Shown here: one piece after another, positions 5,069-12,891 of the stretch | Position numbering within the stretch: the stretch's first letter is position 1 | Layout of the letters: each line of letters starts with the position of its first letter | Source: Dehalococcoidia bacterium | GTDB lineage: Bacteria; Chloroflexota; Dehalococcoidia; GIF9; AB-539-J10 | Length of the DNA: 15,508 bases | NCBI GenBank assembly: GCA_030603485.1 | Contig: JAUVXS010000022.1 | Coordinates: forward strand, 1 to 15,508 | Direction of reading: 5' to 3' | Notes under the pieces: generated by a model | What the model saw: the letters and a program-made list of their open reading frames with translations, nothing else | Databases searched by the model: none | What the model was told of the DNA's origin: nothing | Program-made: the position numbers and the translations under genes

Positions 5069-7602
5069 TAGGTTTCAGTCTCTTCACTCCAGAACGGAAT
5101 TGTGTACAAATCTACCTTGGGCAGAGTTTTCTTGCCGAGTCTCCTCGCAATATATACTTTACAGAAATCACGGGGTCGCGACAGGAGGAATTTAAGTTCT
5201 TCTATGTTCAGCCTGAAAGGTTCACTGTGCGTGAGGGTCGTCTTAAACGTGGGACAGTATACCCGCCTAAGCTGGAATCGCCAAGTGAGACCACCACGCC
5301 TGGATCTACCTGGTCTGAGCTGAATGAAAATAGAGCGGCGTAACAATTGCTTTAATATTGCTGCTAACTCTCCAATCCTTTCTAAATCTTCGGGCGCTTC
5401 GTCCACTTCGATTCTAATTATCTCATATGGATCTACCCTGTCCCCTCCTCGTCGAACACCCGGATGCTCCATAAGAAGTGTGCGAGATGTATATCCAAAC
5501 GCACTAACTATAGCATACATGTCTTTACCGTGAGGTACAAAATCGTTTATTCGTTCATAGAACTGCCTAGATAGGTCCTGTATGGCTTTATGCTGCGTAT
5601 GGGGTGGTACCACACTTATTTGACTTCTTGTTACATTGCTCTCTCTGAAAATATGTCTCACGGTATCTAGCATGGTACTAATGTCACCGGTGCAAAGGTC
5701 AGAAAGACAAGCCAGTCCATGATAATACACCGGTTTAGTCTGTTTCTCAGCTTTTAGTGCTATACCTAGAGATTTCCCCCCGGGATATTGAGTATTACCC
5801 AGAAGTGTCTGTGCTCGTCCCCTGTACCTGGCAAGCTTTAACCTGCGATTCAATACATCCTCAATGAATTCCTGAGCTTTCTTTCGCTGAGAGAGATTGA
5901 GGTATTCTAACCCAACGTTTATCTCGATCAGTTCTCGACTCTCTTCCGCTGCTCCCTGCAATATATCGCTCTTCTCAACACCCTGAACTTCGGCAGAAAG
6001 CTTGAAAACATGGCTACTCTGACGGTCCCATATGACTAGATTGAGAATCTTCTGTATGTGAGCAGGAATCCGATGCAGAGAATAATCGTCAAGCAATATC
6101 AAGATACGCTTTCGATTAAAGAAGGGGACATTGCATTGTAAATAACCTGTTAGCTCTGCTAGGAATGATGGCGATGTTGTCCGGTCAAGGTTCAGACCTT
6201 GCAATATGCTCCGGTATGCCTTTGCCATCTCTTGGTCTACCAAATCTATTAGATACTCTAAGCGGGATACACCATTGAGTCGCGCTGATACAGCTTCTTC
6301 CCTGTTCAGTTGCCTTAGGATAAAACCATATAGCTCCCTTTCAACGGTTGCTGACCATCCGAATGTAGTTTCACAATCTTGACGCTCCGCGATTAGCCTC
6401 AAGGTATTAACTATTTCTTTTAATATTTGCAGATTGAAATAGTGGATTATCTCGCCTTGTAACCTTTGTGCCATCGTCTCACTCAGATAAGCAAATCGTG
6501 AACGTAGTTCCGAGCTACATGACAAATAGAATCCGACCTCACTGACCTTGTTGAAGTCCGTCTTGTCGACATCCAGCAGTGTCCTAAGCCTCAGCATGCG
6601 AAACACTGTTGATTTTCCGCAGCCACGAGGACCGTCTAGACAAATTGGGTCTGGGCCCTTTACGGACTCATACCAAGGGCATTTTTTAGAGAAAAGCTTT
6701 GCTAGAAGCTTGTCGTTGGCAATATGCTCAGCAGAAATGTAATCAAAAGGGGTAACAAGACGTAATCTCGTCTCCCTAGGTTCCGTAGAATATGATCTTG
6801 TCCGTGCTTGGTCAAACTCCTCCCGTATTCGTCTAGGATCTGACAAACGGCGCTGTACATCTTCGTCAAGCATTGTGACAAGCAACTGGCGCACCTCGCT
6901 AAGATATCTCTTCTCCTCCAAGATTAGACGGCTTTGCCGGCGCATGATAGCGTTATAGAATGAGACGAGATGTCTGACTAGTTGGCTATGGTCGTCTAAG
7001 TCACCGGTAATGGGCTTACTTGATGACCTCATAGAACCTGTATCGATCACTTTTACAACTCTGGCCTCTTCGTTCAAGCTATCTCTTCGAGCTGCTGTAA
7101 TCATTATATTGCGGTTATGCATATCATTATGTTGAAGACCATTAAATTGCATTGAATGTAGCGCTTCACATATACCCCAAACGAAGGCGTGTAAGTCTTG
7201 GGGTGTCACTGCTGTCTTTCTTAAATAATCATGCAACGTTTCTCCGTCGACGAATTCAGTGACGAAGCATACAAATGTATGGCGCTGCTTCGAACTAGGC
7301 AGGTTAACTGGAATCTTGCCCCAACCTTCCAGACGAGCGATATTAGGGCAATCCCGCAGTTTTCTGACTTGGACTACCTCTTGCAGGAAGCTTCCTCCAC
7401 TGTACAAGTTAGGGGTACACAATTTGATGGCAAAAGGCTCGCCAACATCGTTGCTTCCTTTCCAAGTAATGCCTGTCTCCCCGGCTCCAAGGAAGTCGTG
7501 CAAAATGTACTGAACTCCCCTGACATTAAGCTCGTAACCAGACATTGCTTGAGAGCTTAACTCATCTTTTACCTGTTCGTCTAACTTGGGTTGACTACCC
7601 AT
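5068..7602 (-). CDS. 844-aa protein kinase fused to an ORC/CDC6-like P-loop ATPase
   Basis: Domain 1 (about 30-265) is a protein-kinase fold: glycine loop LGAGETGITW (38-47), AIK lysine Lys60, catalytic loop HNDMHNRN (158-165) with Asp160 and Asn165, and DTG (187-189) in place of DFG. All key catalytic residues are present; His at +2 instead of Lys resembles atypical kinases. Domain 2 (from about 285) has Walker A GPRGCGKST (324-332), Walker B LILLDD (501-506) and a sensor-like KLSAE strand (534-538), close to ORC/CDC6 or STAND-type ATPases. The C-terminal 300 residues are unassigned, possibly winged-helix or sensor regions. The start follows GAGGAG with good spacing, 12 bases after the 102-aa gene. 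Such fusions in bacteria often act in phage defence as NTP-dependent sensors; that is inference here. Confidence 0.88.
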   Translation of the reverse strand: MGSQPKLDEQVKDELSSQAMSGYELNVRGVQYILHDFLGAGETGITWKGSNDVGEPFAIKLCTPNLYSGGSFLQEVVQVRKLRDCPNIARLEGWGKIPVNLPSSKQRHTFVCFVTEFVDGETLHDYLRKTAVTPQDLHAFVWGICEALHSMQFNGLQHNDMHNRNIMITAARRDSLNEEARVVKVIDTGSMRSSSKPITGDLDDHSQLVRHLVSFYNAIMRRQSRLILEEKRYLSEVRQLLVTMLDEDVQRRLSDPRRIREEFDQARTRSYSTEPRETRLRLVTPFDYISAEHIANDKLLAKLFSKKCPWYESVKGPDPICLDGPRGCGKSTVFRMLRLRTLLDVDKTDFNKVSEVGFYLSCSSELRSRFAYLSETMAQRLQGEIIHYFNLQILKEIVNTLRLIAERQDCETTFGWSATVERELYGFILRQLNREEAVSARLNGVSRLEYLIDLVDQEMAKAYRSILQGLNLDRTTSPSFLAELTGYLQCNVPFFNRKRILILLDDYSLHRIPAHIQKILNLVIWDRQSSHVFKLSAEVQGVEKSDILQGAAEESRELIEINVGLEYLNLSQRKKAQEFIEDVLNRRLKLARYRGRAQTLLGNTQYPGGKSLGIALKAEKQTKPVYYHGLACLSDLCTGDISTMLDTVRHIFRESNVTRSQISVVPPHTQHKAIQDLSRQFYERINDFVPHGKDMYAIVSAFGYTSRTLLMEHPGVRRGGDRVDPYEIIRIEVDEAPEDLERIGELAAILKQLLRRSIFIQLRPGRSRRGGLTWRFQLRRVYCPTFKTTLTHSEPFRLNIEELKFLLSRPRDFCKVYIARRLGKKTLPKVDLYTIPFWSEETET

Positions 7603-7614
7603 TGAAACTCCTCT

Positions 7615-7923
7615 TTACCAACTATTCAACAGGTTTAGGATATGGTACCTAAGCCTTACAGTTCTGACCAAAGGATGCCCTAAACCTACTGGTATCCAAC
7701 ATTTGTTTGTGCTATCATTTGCAATGGTGATTCCGTAGTCATCGGGATAAGTATAATCAACATTCTGGCAAGATGTTGTAGGTTCTAAGGCATAAGCCTG
7801 AAAAGACTGGTCATCCTGAGCAGAAGGATCTAATTCCTCCTCGGTTATTGGGAGTGGTGCAATCGCTCCACCTTGTCTACGAATGAATTCACGTGCATTC
7901 TTTAAAGTATCCCTAATATTCAT
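7615..7923 (-). CDS. 102-aa orphan protein coupled to druA
   Basis: I do not recognise this protein. It has a basic N-terminal helix (about 1-18), an acidic linker ITEEELDPSAQDDQ (26-39), then a compact region with DYTYPDDYGITI (57-68) and CWIPVGLGHPLVRTVRLRY (75-93). There is no signal peptide or transmembrane segment and no catalytic motif. The ATG (7921-7923) overlaps the druA stop in ATGA, and GAGG lies seven bases upstream. The kinase-ATPase gene starts 12 bases after its stop. This position suggests a small adaptor or accessory subunit for one or both neighbours. Confidence 0.75.
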   Translation of the reverse strand: MNIRDTLKNAREFIRRQGGAIAPLPITEEELDPSAQDDQSFQAYALEPTTSCQNVDYTYPDDYGITIANDSTNKCWIPVGLGHPLVRTVRLRYHILNLLNSW

Positions 7924-8807
7924 GATGAGGCCTCTTTATTCAACTGTAACAATTCTGCTCGTACTCTCTTATTCAAACCGTAGAGAAATATTATTTTTGG
8001 TTCCTGGCTATTCCGATATGATTTGCCTTTTTTTGCATAACCTTTTGTCATACCAACTTCTAACCAATTAGCTGCTTTATAACAAGTTCCCTTAAAACGA
8101 GATGGTTGCACGAAAGTTTCCGCGATAAGAGGCCTAATGGAATAATAATTATTCCAATCTTCCACAATCTTATTCGTAGCTAATGACAATAAATGGGATG
8201 CAACATTTTTTATTTGGACTGTAGGCAGAATAAGAAATCTAGAGTTGTTTACTGTATAATCTCGAGAGTTAATTATACCCAATGTCTTCAATGCATCGTC
8301 TCTAGGCTTCAATCTCCATGCAGGAGATGAGAAAGATATCGCTCCCAGCAATCTGCTATCTGACATAAGCAAGTATTTTATACATCTGCCTACTGTTACA
8401 TTATTACCTAAATAATGATATTGCTCAACTAGTTCATTCCAAATTGTTTCATTCACATCTCCTTTAGCAAACTTCAACTCTATAGATTCCGGGAATTTGG
8501 TGATAGGAGTGTGAAGGTCATATTCCTCAAGGTGAGTCCTCCTGAACGTTTTATTTATGCTTTTCTTCTTCTTTCTTTTTATCAATGATGGAGGGAGATT
8601 GATGATTTCGGCCTCTTTTAGCCGAAGTAGCACATCTCGACAAGCTCTGTCTTTTAACCATCCATTTGGTTGTTGCCACTTTAGCTCTCGACAAATAACT
8701 CTAGAAATATATGTTCTCCCCTTTTGATAATTATTTGCTACACATTTACGAATAATATGTAACTCGTTACTCGTGAATACCCTACCTCTTAAAATTATGG
8801 GATTCAT
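7920..8807 (-). CDS. druA: DruA-family (DUF4338) protein
   Basis: The body is clearly DUF4338. An N-terminal wHTH-like region with GRVFTSNEL and NGWLKDRACRDVLLRL is followed by YHYLG, VGRCIKYLL, LLGAISFSSPAWRLKPRD, NNSRFLILP, ASHLLSL, a DW pair, ETFV, and FKGTCYKAANW. DruA is a core protein of Druantia anti-phage systems, but DUF4338 genes also occur alone, and its biochemical activity is not settled to my knowledge. The ATG at 8805-8807 is preferred because homologous sequence begins there (MNPIILRGRVF). An in-frame ATG at 8861 would add 18 unrelated-looking residues; neither has an ideal ribosome site (GAGGT is 13 bases before the inner ATG). The gene is visibly more AT-rich than the hsd genes, with a lysine run (about 95-100), hinting at separate acquisition. 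No Druantia helicase is present nearby. Confidence 0.9.
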   Translation of the reverse strand: MNPIILRGRVFTSNELHIIRKCVANNYQKGRTYISRVICRELKWQQPNGWLKDRACRDVLLRLKEAEIINLPPSLIKRKKKKSINKTFRRTHLEEYDLHTPITKFPESIELKFAKGDVNETIWNELVEQYHYLGNNVTVGRCIKYLLMSDSRLLGAISFSSPAWRLKPRDDALKTLGIINSRDYTVNNSRFLILPTVQIKNVASHLLSLATNKIVEDWNNYYSIRPLIAETFVQPSRFKGTCYKAANWLEVGMTKGYAKKGKSYRNSQEPKIIFLYGLNKRVRAELLQLNKEASS

Positions 8808-8879
8808 GAATTTAATATGTACCTCATTCCTTTCGGCTTTAGGACATTTAATGACATACATCCTAATGTTTCTTCGGCA

Positions 8880-8903
8880 AGCCCCATTTTTTGTTCTGGG
8901 GCT
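8880..8903. other. hairpin in the exonuclease-druA gap
   Basis: AGCCCCA (8880-8886) pairs with TGGGGCT (8897-8903) around a ten-base loop. In the leftward transcript it precedes druA and lacks a T-run, so a full terminator is unlikely. It could attenuate or stabilise the message between the two genes. Confidence 0.45.
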
Positions 8904-8921
8904 CCCGGTGGACTAATGCGG

Positions 8922-9509
8922 CTATTGAGCCTGAGGGAACTCGCCTCTTAAAGCGTTGGTAACTATATCCTGAACATCTGGAGGGAAGTCTCTGCGTAGC
9001 ATCCATTCCAGGAAACCGGGGTTCTCAGAGGCTATATCTTTCAGTAATCTTCCCTCGTGGGGGCCAAAGCTGAATGCGGCTTCTCCTTCTACCCATACAA
9101 ACCTGCCCTCATCGTCAACATAGTTTTCCTTACCCTTGGCACAAAAGACGCATAGTCCAGGAACATCCCTCGGCAGATCAGCATACATCTCAAGTTGGCC
9201 CATGAGGACCTCGGCTGATGCCCTAGCATCCTCTTTGGCGGAATGAGCATTCTCAAGTTCCCTGACACAGTGCTTGAGATAAGCGGCTTTGAGGTCGCGC
9301 TTCTCTTTTTCATGAAATATGACCATACCATCCACCAGTTGCCGGTCTTTACGGGAAAAAGCCACCCCAGCTCTCTTGTACTCTTCGCTGCCGTCCGGCT
9401 GAACCCTGAGTATCGAGAGTTCGACAATCCGGGCTGAACTCGGCCGCTTTCCTGTAGTCTCAACATCAATGAAGGCGATTGGTCTTTCCAGCTTTAGTTT
9501 TTCCAACAT
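8922..9509 (-). CDS. DnaQ-like 3'-5' exonuclease lacking motif II (internal deletion)
   Basis: From the ATG at 9507-9509 the protein has about 195 residues. Motif I FIDVETTG (Asp and Glu) and motif III ENAHSAKEDARA (His and Asp) of DEDDh exonucleases are intact, along with the typical IFHEKEKRDL segment between them. The segment normally lying after the second beta strand, with the HGIT and HNxxFD motif II region, is absent: DGSEEYK joins straight to RAGVAFSRKDRQLVD. This looks like an in-frame loss of roughly 60-70 residues, removing the motif II aspartate, so activity is probably lost or changed. The C-terminal part (about 130-195) contains a cysteine pair CVFC and FGPHEGRLLKDIA. An upstream in-frame ATG (9572) exists but overlaps the promoter; the chosen ATG has GAAGGGGG just upstream. 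druA follows after a gap of about 60-115 bases. Confidence 0.85.
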   Translation of the reverse strand: MLEKLKLERPIAFIDVETTGKRPSSARIVELSILRVQPDGSEEYKRAGVAFSRKDRQLVDGMVIFHEKEKRDLKAAYLKHCVRELENAHSAKEDARASAEVLMGQLEMYADLPRDVPGLCVFCAKGKENYVDDEGRFVWVEGEAAFSFGPHEGRLLKDIASENPGFLEWMLRRDFPPDVQDIVTNALRGEFPQAQ

Positions 9510-9543
9510 ATTAGCGCCCCCTTCTGTCGAATAGTGGGGCTCA

Positions 9544-9572
9544 ATGATACTACTTATCTGACGATAAGTCAA
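9544..9572 (-). promoter_or_regulatory. promoter with palindromic operator for the leftward cluster
   Basis: The minus strand reads TTGACT (complement of 9567-9572), 17 bases, then TATCAT (complement of 9544-9549). A perfect inverted repeat ACTTATC-TGAC-GATAAGT (9552-9569) fills the spacer and touches the -35. A dimeric repressor bound there would block polymerase. This promoter probably serves the exonuclease gene and may serve druA and the kinase cluster, since no other clear promoter is seen before them. Confidence 0.7.
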
Positions 9573-9764
9573 TATGCTAGTGCCTAGTATTCTCGCCTGG
9601 TGGTTTTATCGAATAGGACTTCTAAGCGTAGCGGGTAATAATAAGTAGAAAATTACTATTTCCAAAACATGACCCCCTGACTTAGGTTCATGGTGTCAGC
9701 GAGAGTAACAAAACGCTACATTGTTACACAGCAGTTAAGGGTTTAGTTACCAAGTAATATTCTG

Positions 9765-9793
9765 TTGATTTATTTGTTGCCGAGTGCTACTAT
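9765..9793 (+). promoter_or_regulatory. promoter for the type I restriction-modification operon
   Basis: TTGATT (9765-9770), a 17-base spacer and TACTAT (9788-9793) precede the first ATG (9816) by only about 22 bases. The predicted leader is about 15 bases and has no clear Shine-Dalgarno, so the first gene may be translated from a short or nearly leaderless message. Confidence 0.6.
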
Positions 9794-9815
9794 TGCGATA
9801 CCGATAGACTAAGAT

Positions 9816-10055
9816 ATGGAGTATGAATTGCCCGTACTTGGTAATTACCTGAGCGTAGTTGAGGCAGCCGCCGTTCTAGGCGTTCATTGGGAGACGGTCA
9901 AACGTCTGTGTCGTGAAGGTCGTATTCCAGCAGAGAAAGTTCACAATAAATGGCTTATTCACAAGGACAATTTGCGTGAATTTGCCGCGAACTATAATGA
10001 ACCACGACGTGGGAAGAGGAAAAATAGAGCCGATAAAACAGGACTACAGGAGTAA
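9816..10055 (+). CDS. 79-aa helix-turn-helix protein (excisionase/MerR-type fold)
   Basis: Residues about 11-55 form a classic small HTH_17/excisionase domain: YLSVVEAAAVLGVHWETVKRLCREG, then IPAEKVHNKWLIHKDNLREF, the wing that typically binds DNA. The tail (56-79) is highly basic (EPRRGKRKNR). Proteins of this type act as regulators or as excisionases. Here the stop codon is followed at once by the hsdM start region, so it is the first gene of the hsd operon and may act as its regulator, much as control proteins do for some restriction systems. It is also a candidate ligand for the palindrome at 9552-9569 in the divergent promoter, but no binding site can be assigned by reading. No integrase is nearby, which argues against a true excisionase. 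Confidence 0.82.
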   Translation: MEYELPVLGNYLSVVEAAAVLGVHWETVKRLCREGRIPAEKVHNKWLIHKDNLREFAANYNEPRRGKRKNRADKTGLQE

Positions 10056-10058
10056 GTG

Positions 10059-11678
10059 ATGGTACGGAAAAGCAGCACTAGCAATAGTACCCGTGCATCT
10101 CAGAGGTCGAATGGTGCCAATTTAGGTTTTGAGGAGAAGCTCTGGCAGGCAGCTGATAGGTTGCGTGGCCATATGGACCCATCAGAGTATAAGCATGTTG
10201 TTCTGGGTCTTATCTTTCTGAAATACATCTCCGATGCCTTTGAAGAACGTTATCAGCAGCTAAGTCAGTGGACTACCGACCCATCAAGTGATTACTACAT
10301 TAAGGAGCCAAAAGGACGATACCAAGTACTTGAAGACCGTGATGAGTATAAGGCGGAGAATGTCTTCTGGGTGCCAAAGGAAGCACGCTGGTCACATCTT
10401 CAGGCCAATGCCAAGCAACCTACCATCGGCAAGCTGATTGACGATGCGATGGTAGCTATTGAGCGTGATAATGCCTCACTAAAGGGAGTGTTGCCCAAGG
10501 ATTATGCCCGGCCTACACTAGATAAGCAAAGGGTGGGAGAGCTTATCGACCTTGTTGGCACTATCGGGCTAGGTGATAAAGAGAATCGTTCCAAGGATAT
10601 TCTCGGCCGGGTCTATGAGTACTTTCTTGGTAAGTTTGCCAGCGCCGAAGGTAAAAAGGGAGGAGAGTTCTATACGCCGCGATGTGTGGTCCGGCTACTG
10701 GTAGAAATGATTGAACCCTTTAAGGGGCGAGTATACGACCCCTGCTGTGGTTCAGGCGGGATGTTCGTTCAGAGTGAGGAGTTCATACGCCAACACGGTG
10801 GCCGCATCGGTGCCATAGCCGTTTACGGCCAGGAGTCCAACTGGACAACTTGGCGTCTAGCTAGAATGAATCTGGCAATACGTGGGATTGAGGCTAATCT
10901 TGGTCCGCATAATGCCGACTCTTTCCACAATGACTTGCATAAAGACCTCAAGGCTGATTTCATCCTGGCTAATCCACCATTCAACATGCACTACTGGGGC
11001 GGTGAGCGTCTCCGTGAGGATGTACGCTGGAAGTATGGGGCACCACCGGTCGGCAATGCTAACTTTGCCTGGATACAGCACTTTATTCACCATTTGTCAC
11101 CTACCGGTCTTGCTGGCTTTGTGCTGGCCAATGGCTCTATGTCTTCCAATCAGTCCGGTGAAGGTGAAATCCGTAAGAATATTAGTGAGGCTGATTTAGT
11201 GGATTGTATGATAGCTTTGCCTGCACAATTATTCTATGGCTCGCAGATACCCGCTTGCCTATGGTTCTTGGCACGAGACAAGCGCAATAGTAAGTTCCGC
11301 GACCGACGTCGTCAGACACTTTTTATTGATACTCGTAAGATGGGCTACATGGTAGACCGCGTGCATCGTGAGCTTGGCGATGAGGATATCTCGCGTATTG
11401 CTGGGGTATATCATGCCTGGCGTGGTGAAACAGATGCAGACGCATACCAGGATATTCCCGGTTTCTGTAAGTCGGCTACAATTGAGGAAATCGCAACCCA
11501 CAACTATGTGCTCACCCCTGGTCGCCATGTAGGTGCTGAGGATATAAGGGATGAAGGCGAGCCCTTTGAAGAGAAGATGACACGGTTGACAGAGAAGCTG
11601 GAGGAGCAGTTCCAAGAATCGGCGAAACTTGAAGATGTAATTCGGCAGAACCTAAAGGAGTTGGGATGTGATGCTTAA
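10059..11678 (+). CDS. hsdM: type I restriction-modification methyltransferase subunit HsdM
   Basis: HsdM methylates adenine N6 in the target site using SAM, in complex with HsdS. The N-terminal helical domain (FEEKLWQAADRLRGHMDPSEYKHVVLGLIFLKYISDAF) is the usual HsdM_N opening. GGEFYTPRCVVRLLVEMI leads to SAM-binding motif I DPCCGSGGMF (about 227-236) and catalytic motif IV ANPPF (about 304-308). The length of 539 aa is normal. ATG at 10059 is preferred over GTG at 10056 because AGGAG sits six bases before it. The gene follows the HTH stop directly and overlaps hsdS, so the subunits are coupled. Both catalytic motifs are intact. Confidence 0.97.
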   Translation: MVRKSSTSNSTRASQRSNGANLGFEEKLWQAADRLRGHMDPSEYKHVVLGLIFLKYISDAFEERYQQLSQWTTDPSSDYYIKEPKGRYQVLEDRDEYKAENVFWVPKEARWSHLQANAKQPTIGKLIDDAMVAIERDNASLKGVLPKDYARPTLDKQRVGELIDLVGTIGLGDKENRSKDILGRVYEYFLGKFASAEGKKGGEFYTPRCVVRLLVEMIEPFKGRVYDPCCGSGGMFVQSEEFIRQHGGRIGAIAVYGQESNWTTWRLARMNLAIRGIEANLGPHNADSFHNDLHKDLKADFILANPPFNMHYWGGERLREDVRWKYGAPPVGNANFAWIQHFIHHLSPTGLAGFVLANGSMSSNQSGEGEIRKNISEADLVDCMIALPAQLFYGSQIPACLWFLARDKRNSKFRDRRRQTLFIDTRKMGYMVDRVHRELGDEDISRIAGVYHAWRGETDADAYQDIPGFCKSATIEEIATHNYVLTPGRHVGAEDIRDEGEPFEEKMTRLTEKLEEQFQESAKLEDVIRQNLKELGCDA

Positions 11679-12891
11679 GCATCCGACTACAAGGCTCGGA
11701 TCTATTTCTAGTATCATTATGGGCCAATCACCACCAGGAACCACCTACAATGAAGCTGGAGAAGGTCTACCATTCTACCAGGGTGTGGTAGACTTCGGTA
11801 GTCGGTATCCTTCCCGCAGGGTGTATTGCACTGCCCCCACCCGTGTAGCGGAGCCTGGTGATATCCTGTTCAGTGTCCGTGCTCCTATCGGTCGGGTGAA
11901 CATCGCTACCGAACGTTGCTCCATAGGTCGCGGTCTTGCTGTTGTTCGACCACATGATGCGAATGACCGCGTATTTGTTGAATTTGCCCTCCGTGCTGGT
12001 ACCTCTCACCTTTGGGATATGTTTGAAGGTGGCGGCTCTGTGTTTGGGAACGCAAGAAGGGATGACCTAGAATCGTTGGAAGTTGTTTGGCCAGCAGTGC
12101 AAGAAAGACGCGCCATCGCTGCCATTCTGGGCGCGCTGGATGACAAGATAGAACTGAACCGCCGGATGAACCGGACGCTAGAGGCTATGGCGCAGGCGCT
12201 CTTCAAGAACTGGTTTGTGGACTTTGAGCCTTTCCGTGACCAGGGTATGCAAGATTCGCCACTGGGGCCCATACCGAGGGGGTGGAGAGTGGGGACAGTC
12301 AGCGATATCGCAGTGCTTAGACGCCAAAGTATCAGCCCAAGCGATTTTCCAGATGAAGTCTTTGACCACTACAGCATCCCAGCATTTGACGAAGGTCGGA
12401 TGCCAAAAGTTGAGAAGGGTGAACAGATAAAGAGTAACAAGTTTCAGGTACCAAACAAGGCTGTTCTAATATCCAAGCTAAATCCACGCTTTCCTAGAGT
12501 GTGGCTTCCTTCTATTGGTAGTTCTAGGCGCTCGGTATCATCTACTGAGTTTCTTGTCGCTCTGCCGAAAGAAAATTACACACCTGAATACATCTACTCC
12601 TTGTTCGGGATAACTTCATTCCTTGAGACGTTTTCAACATTAGTAACAGGTACGTCCAGCAGTCACCAGCGTGTTAGACCCGAGGATTTGCTCACAATGG
12701 ACACAACAGTACCACCTGAGGGAGCCGCCATTAGTTTCGCGGATGTCGTACGCCCTTCATATGAAGGAGTAAAGCACAATCTCTATGAAGCCTCAACACT
12801 TGCTGCCGTTCGTGATACTCTGCTGCCGAAGCTCCTATCAGGCGAGATTAGGGTAAAGAATGCTGAGAAGTTTGTGGAGGTGGACCTATGA
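11668..12891 (+). CDS. hsdS: type I specificity subunit HsdS
   Basis: HsdS sets the DNA target for both methylation and cleavage. The protein (407 aa) has the two-half design: TRD1 (about 1-145), a conserved helix region QERRAIAAILGALDDKIELN (145-164) ending in NWFVDFEPF, a second TRD opening with GPIPRGWRVGTVSDIA (about 200-215), and a closing helix ending in LLPKLLSGEIRV. Each half would read one part of a split target. The GTG at 11668 has AAGGAG seven bases upstream; an ATG at 11671 is equally possible. It overlaps the end of hsdM by 11 bases and shares ATGA with the next gene. The two TRDs differ, as usual; the target cannot be read from sequence. Confidence 0.96.
   Translation: MMLKHPTTRLGSISSIIMGQSPPGTTYNEAGEGLPFYQGVVDFGSRYPSRRVYCTAPTRVAEPGDILFSVRAPIGRVNIATERCSIGRGLAVVRPHDANDRVFVEFALRAGTSHLWDMFEGGGSVFGNARRDDLESLEVVWPAVQERRAIAAILGALDDKIELNRRMNRTLEAMAQALFKNWFVDFEPFRDQGMQDSPLGPIPRGWRVGTVSDIAVLRRQSISPSDFPDEVFDHYSIPAFDEGRMPKVEKGEQIKSNKFQVPNKAVLISKLNPRFPRVWLPSIGSSRRSVSSTEFLVALPKENYTPEYIYSLFGITSFLETFSTLVTGTSSSHQRVRPEDLLTMDTTVPPEGAAISFADVVRPSYEGVKHNLYEASTLAAVRDTLLPKLLSGEIRVKNAEKFVEVDL

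Noticed and set aside
7231..7560. 109-aa plus-strand frame opposite the kinase domain
   Set aside because: It is antisense to conserved kinase motifs and has no ribosome site; the minus-strand frame is clearly the coding one.
7920..8861. A complete Druantia system
   Set aside because: Only DruA is recognisable; no DruE-type helicase or other Druantia partner is among the neighbouring genes.
9089..9469. 126-aa minus-strand frame overlapping the exonuclease
   Set aside because: It is an alternative frame of the exonuclease gene, whose motifs I and III define the real frame.
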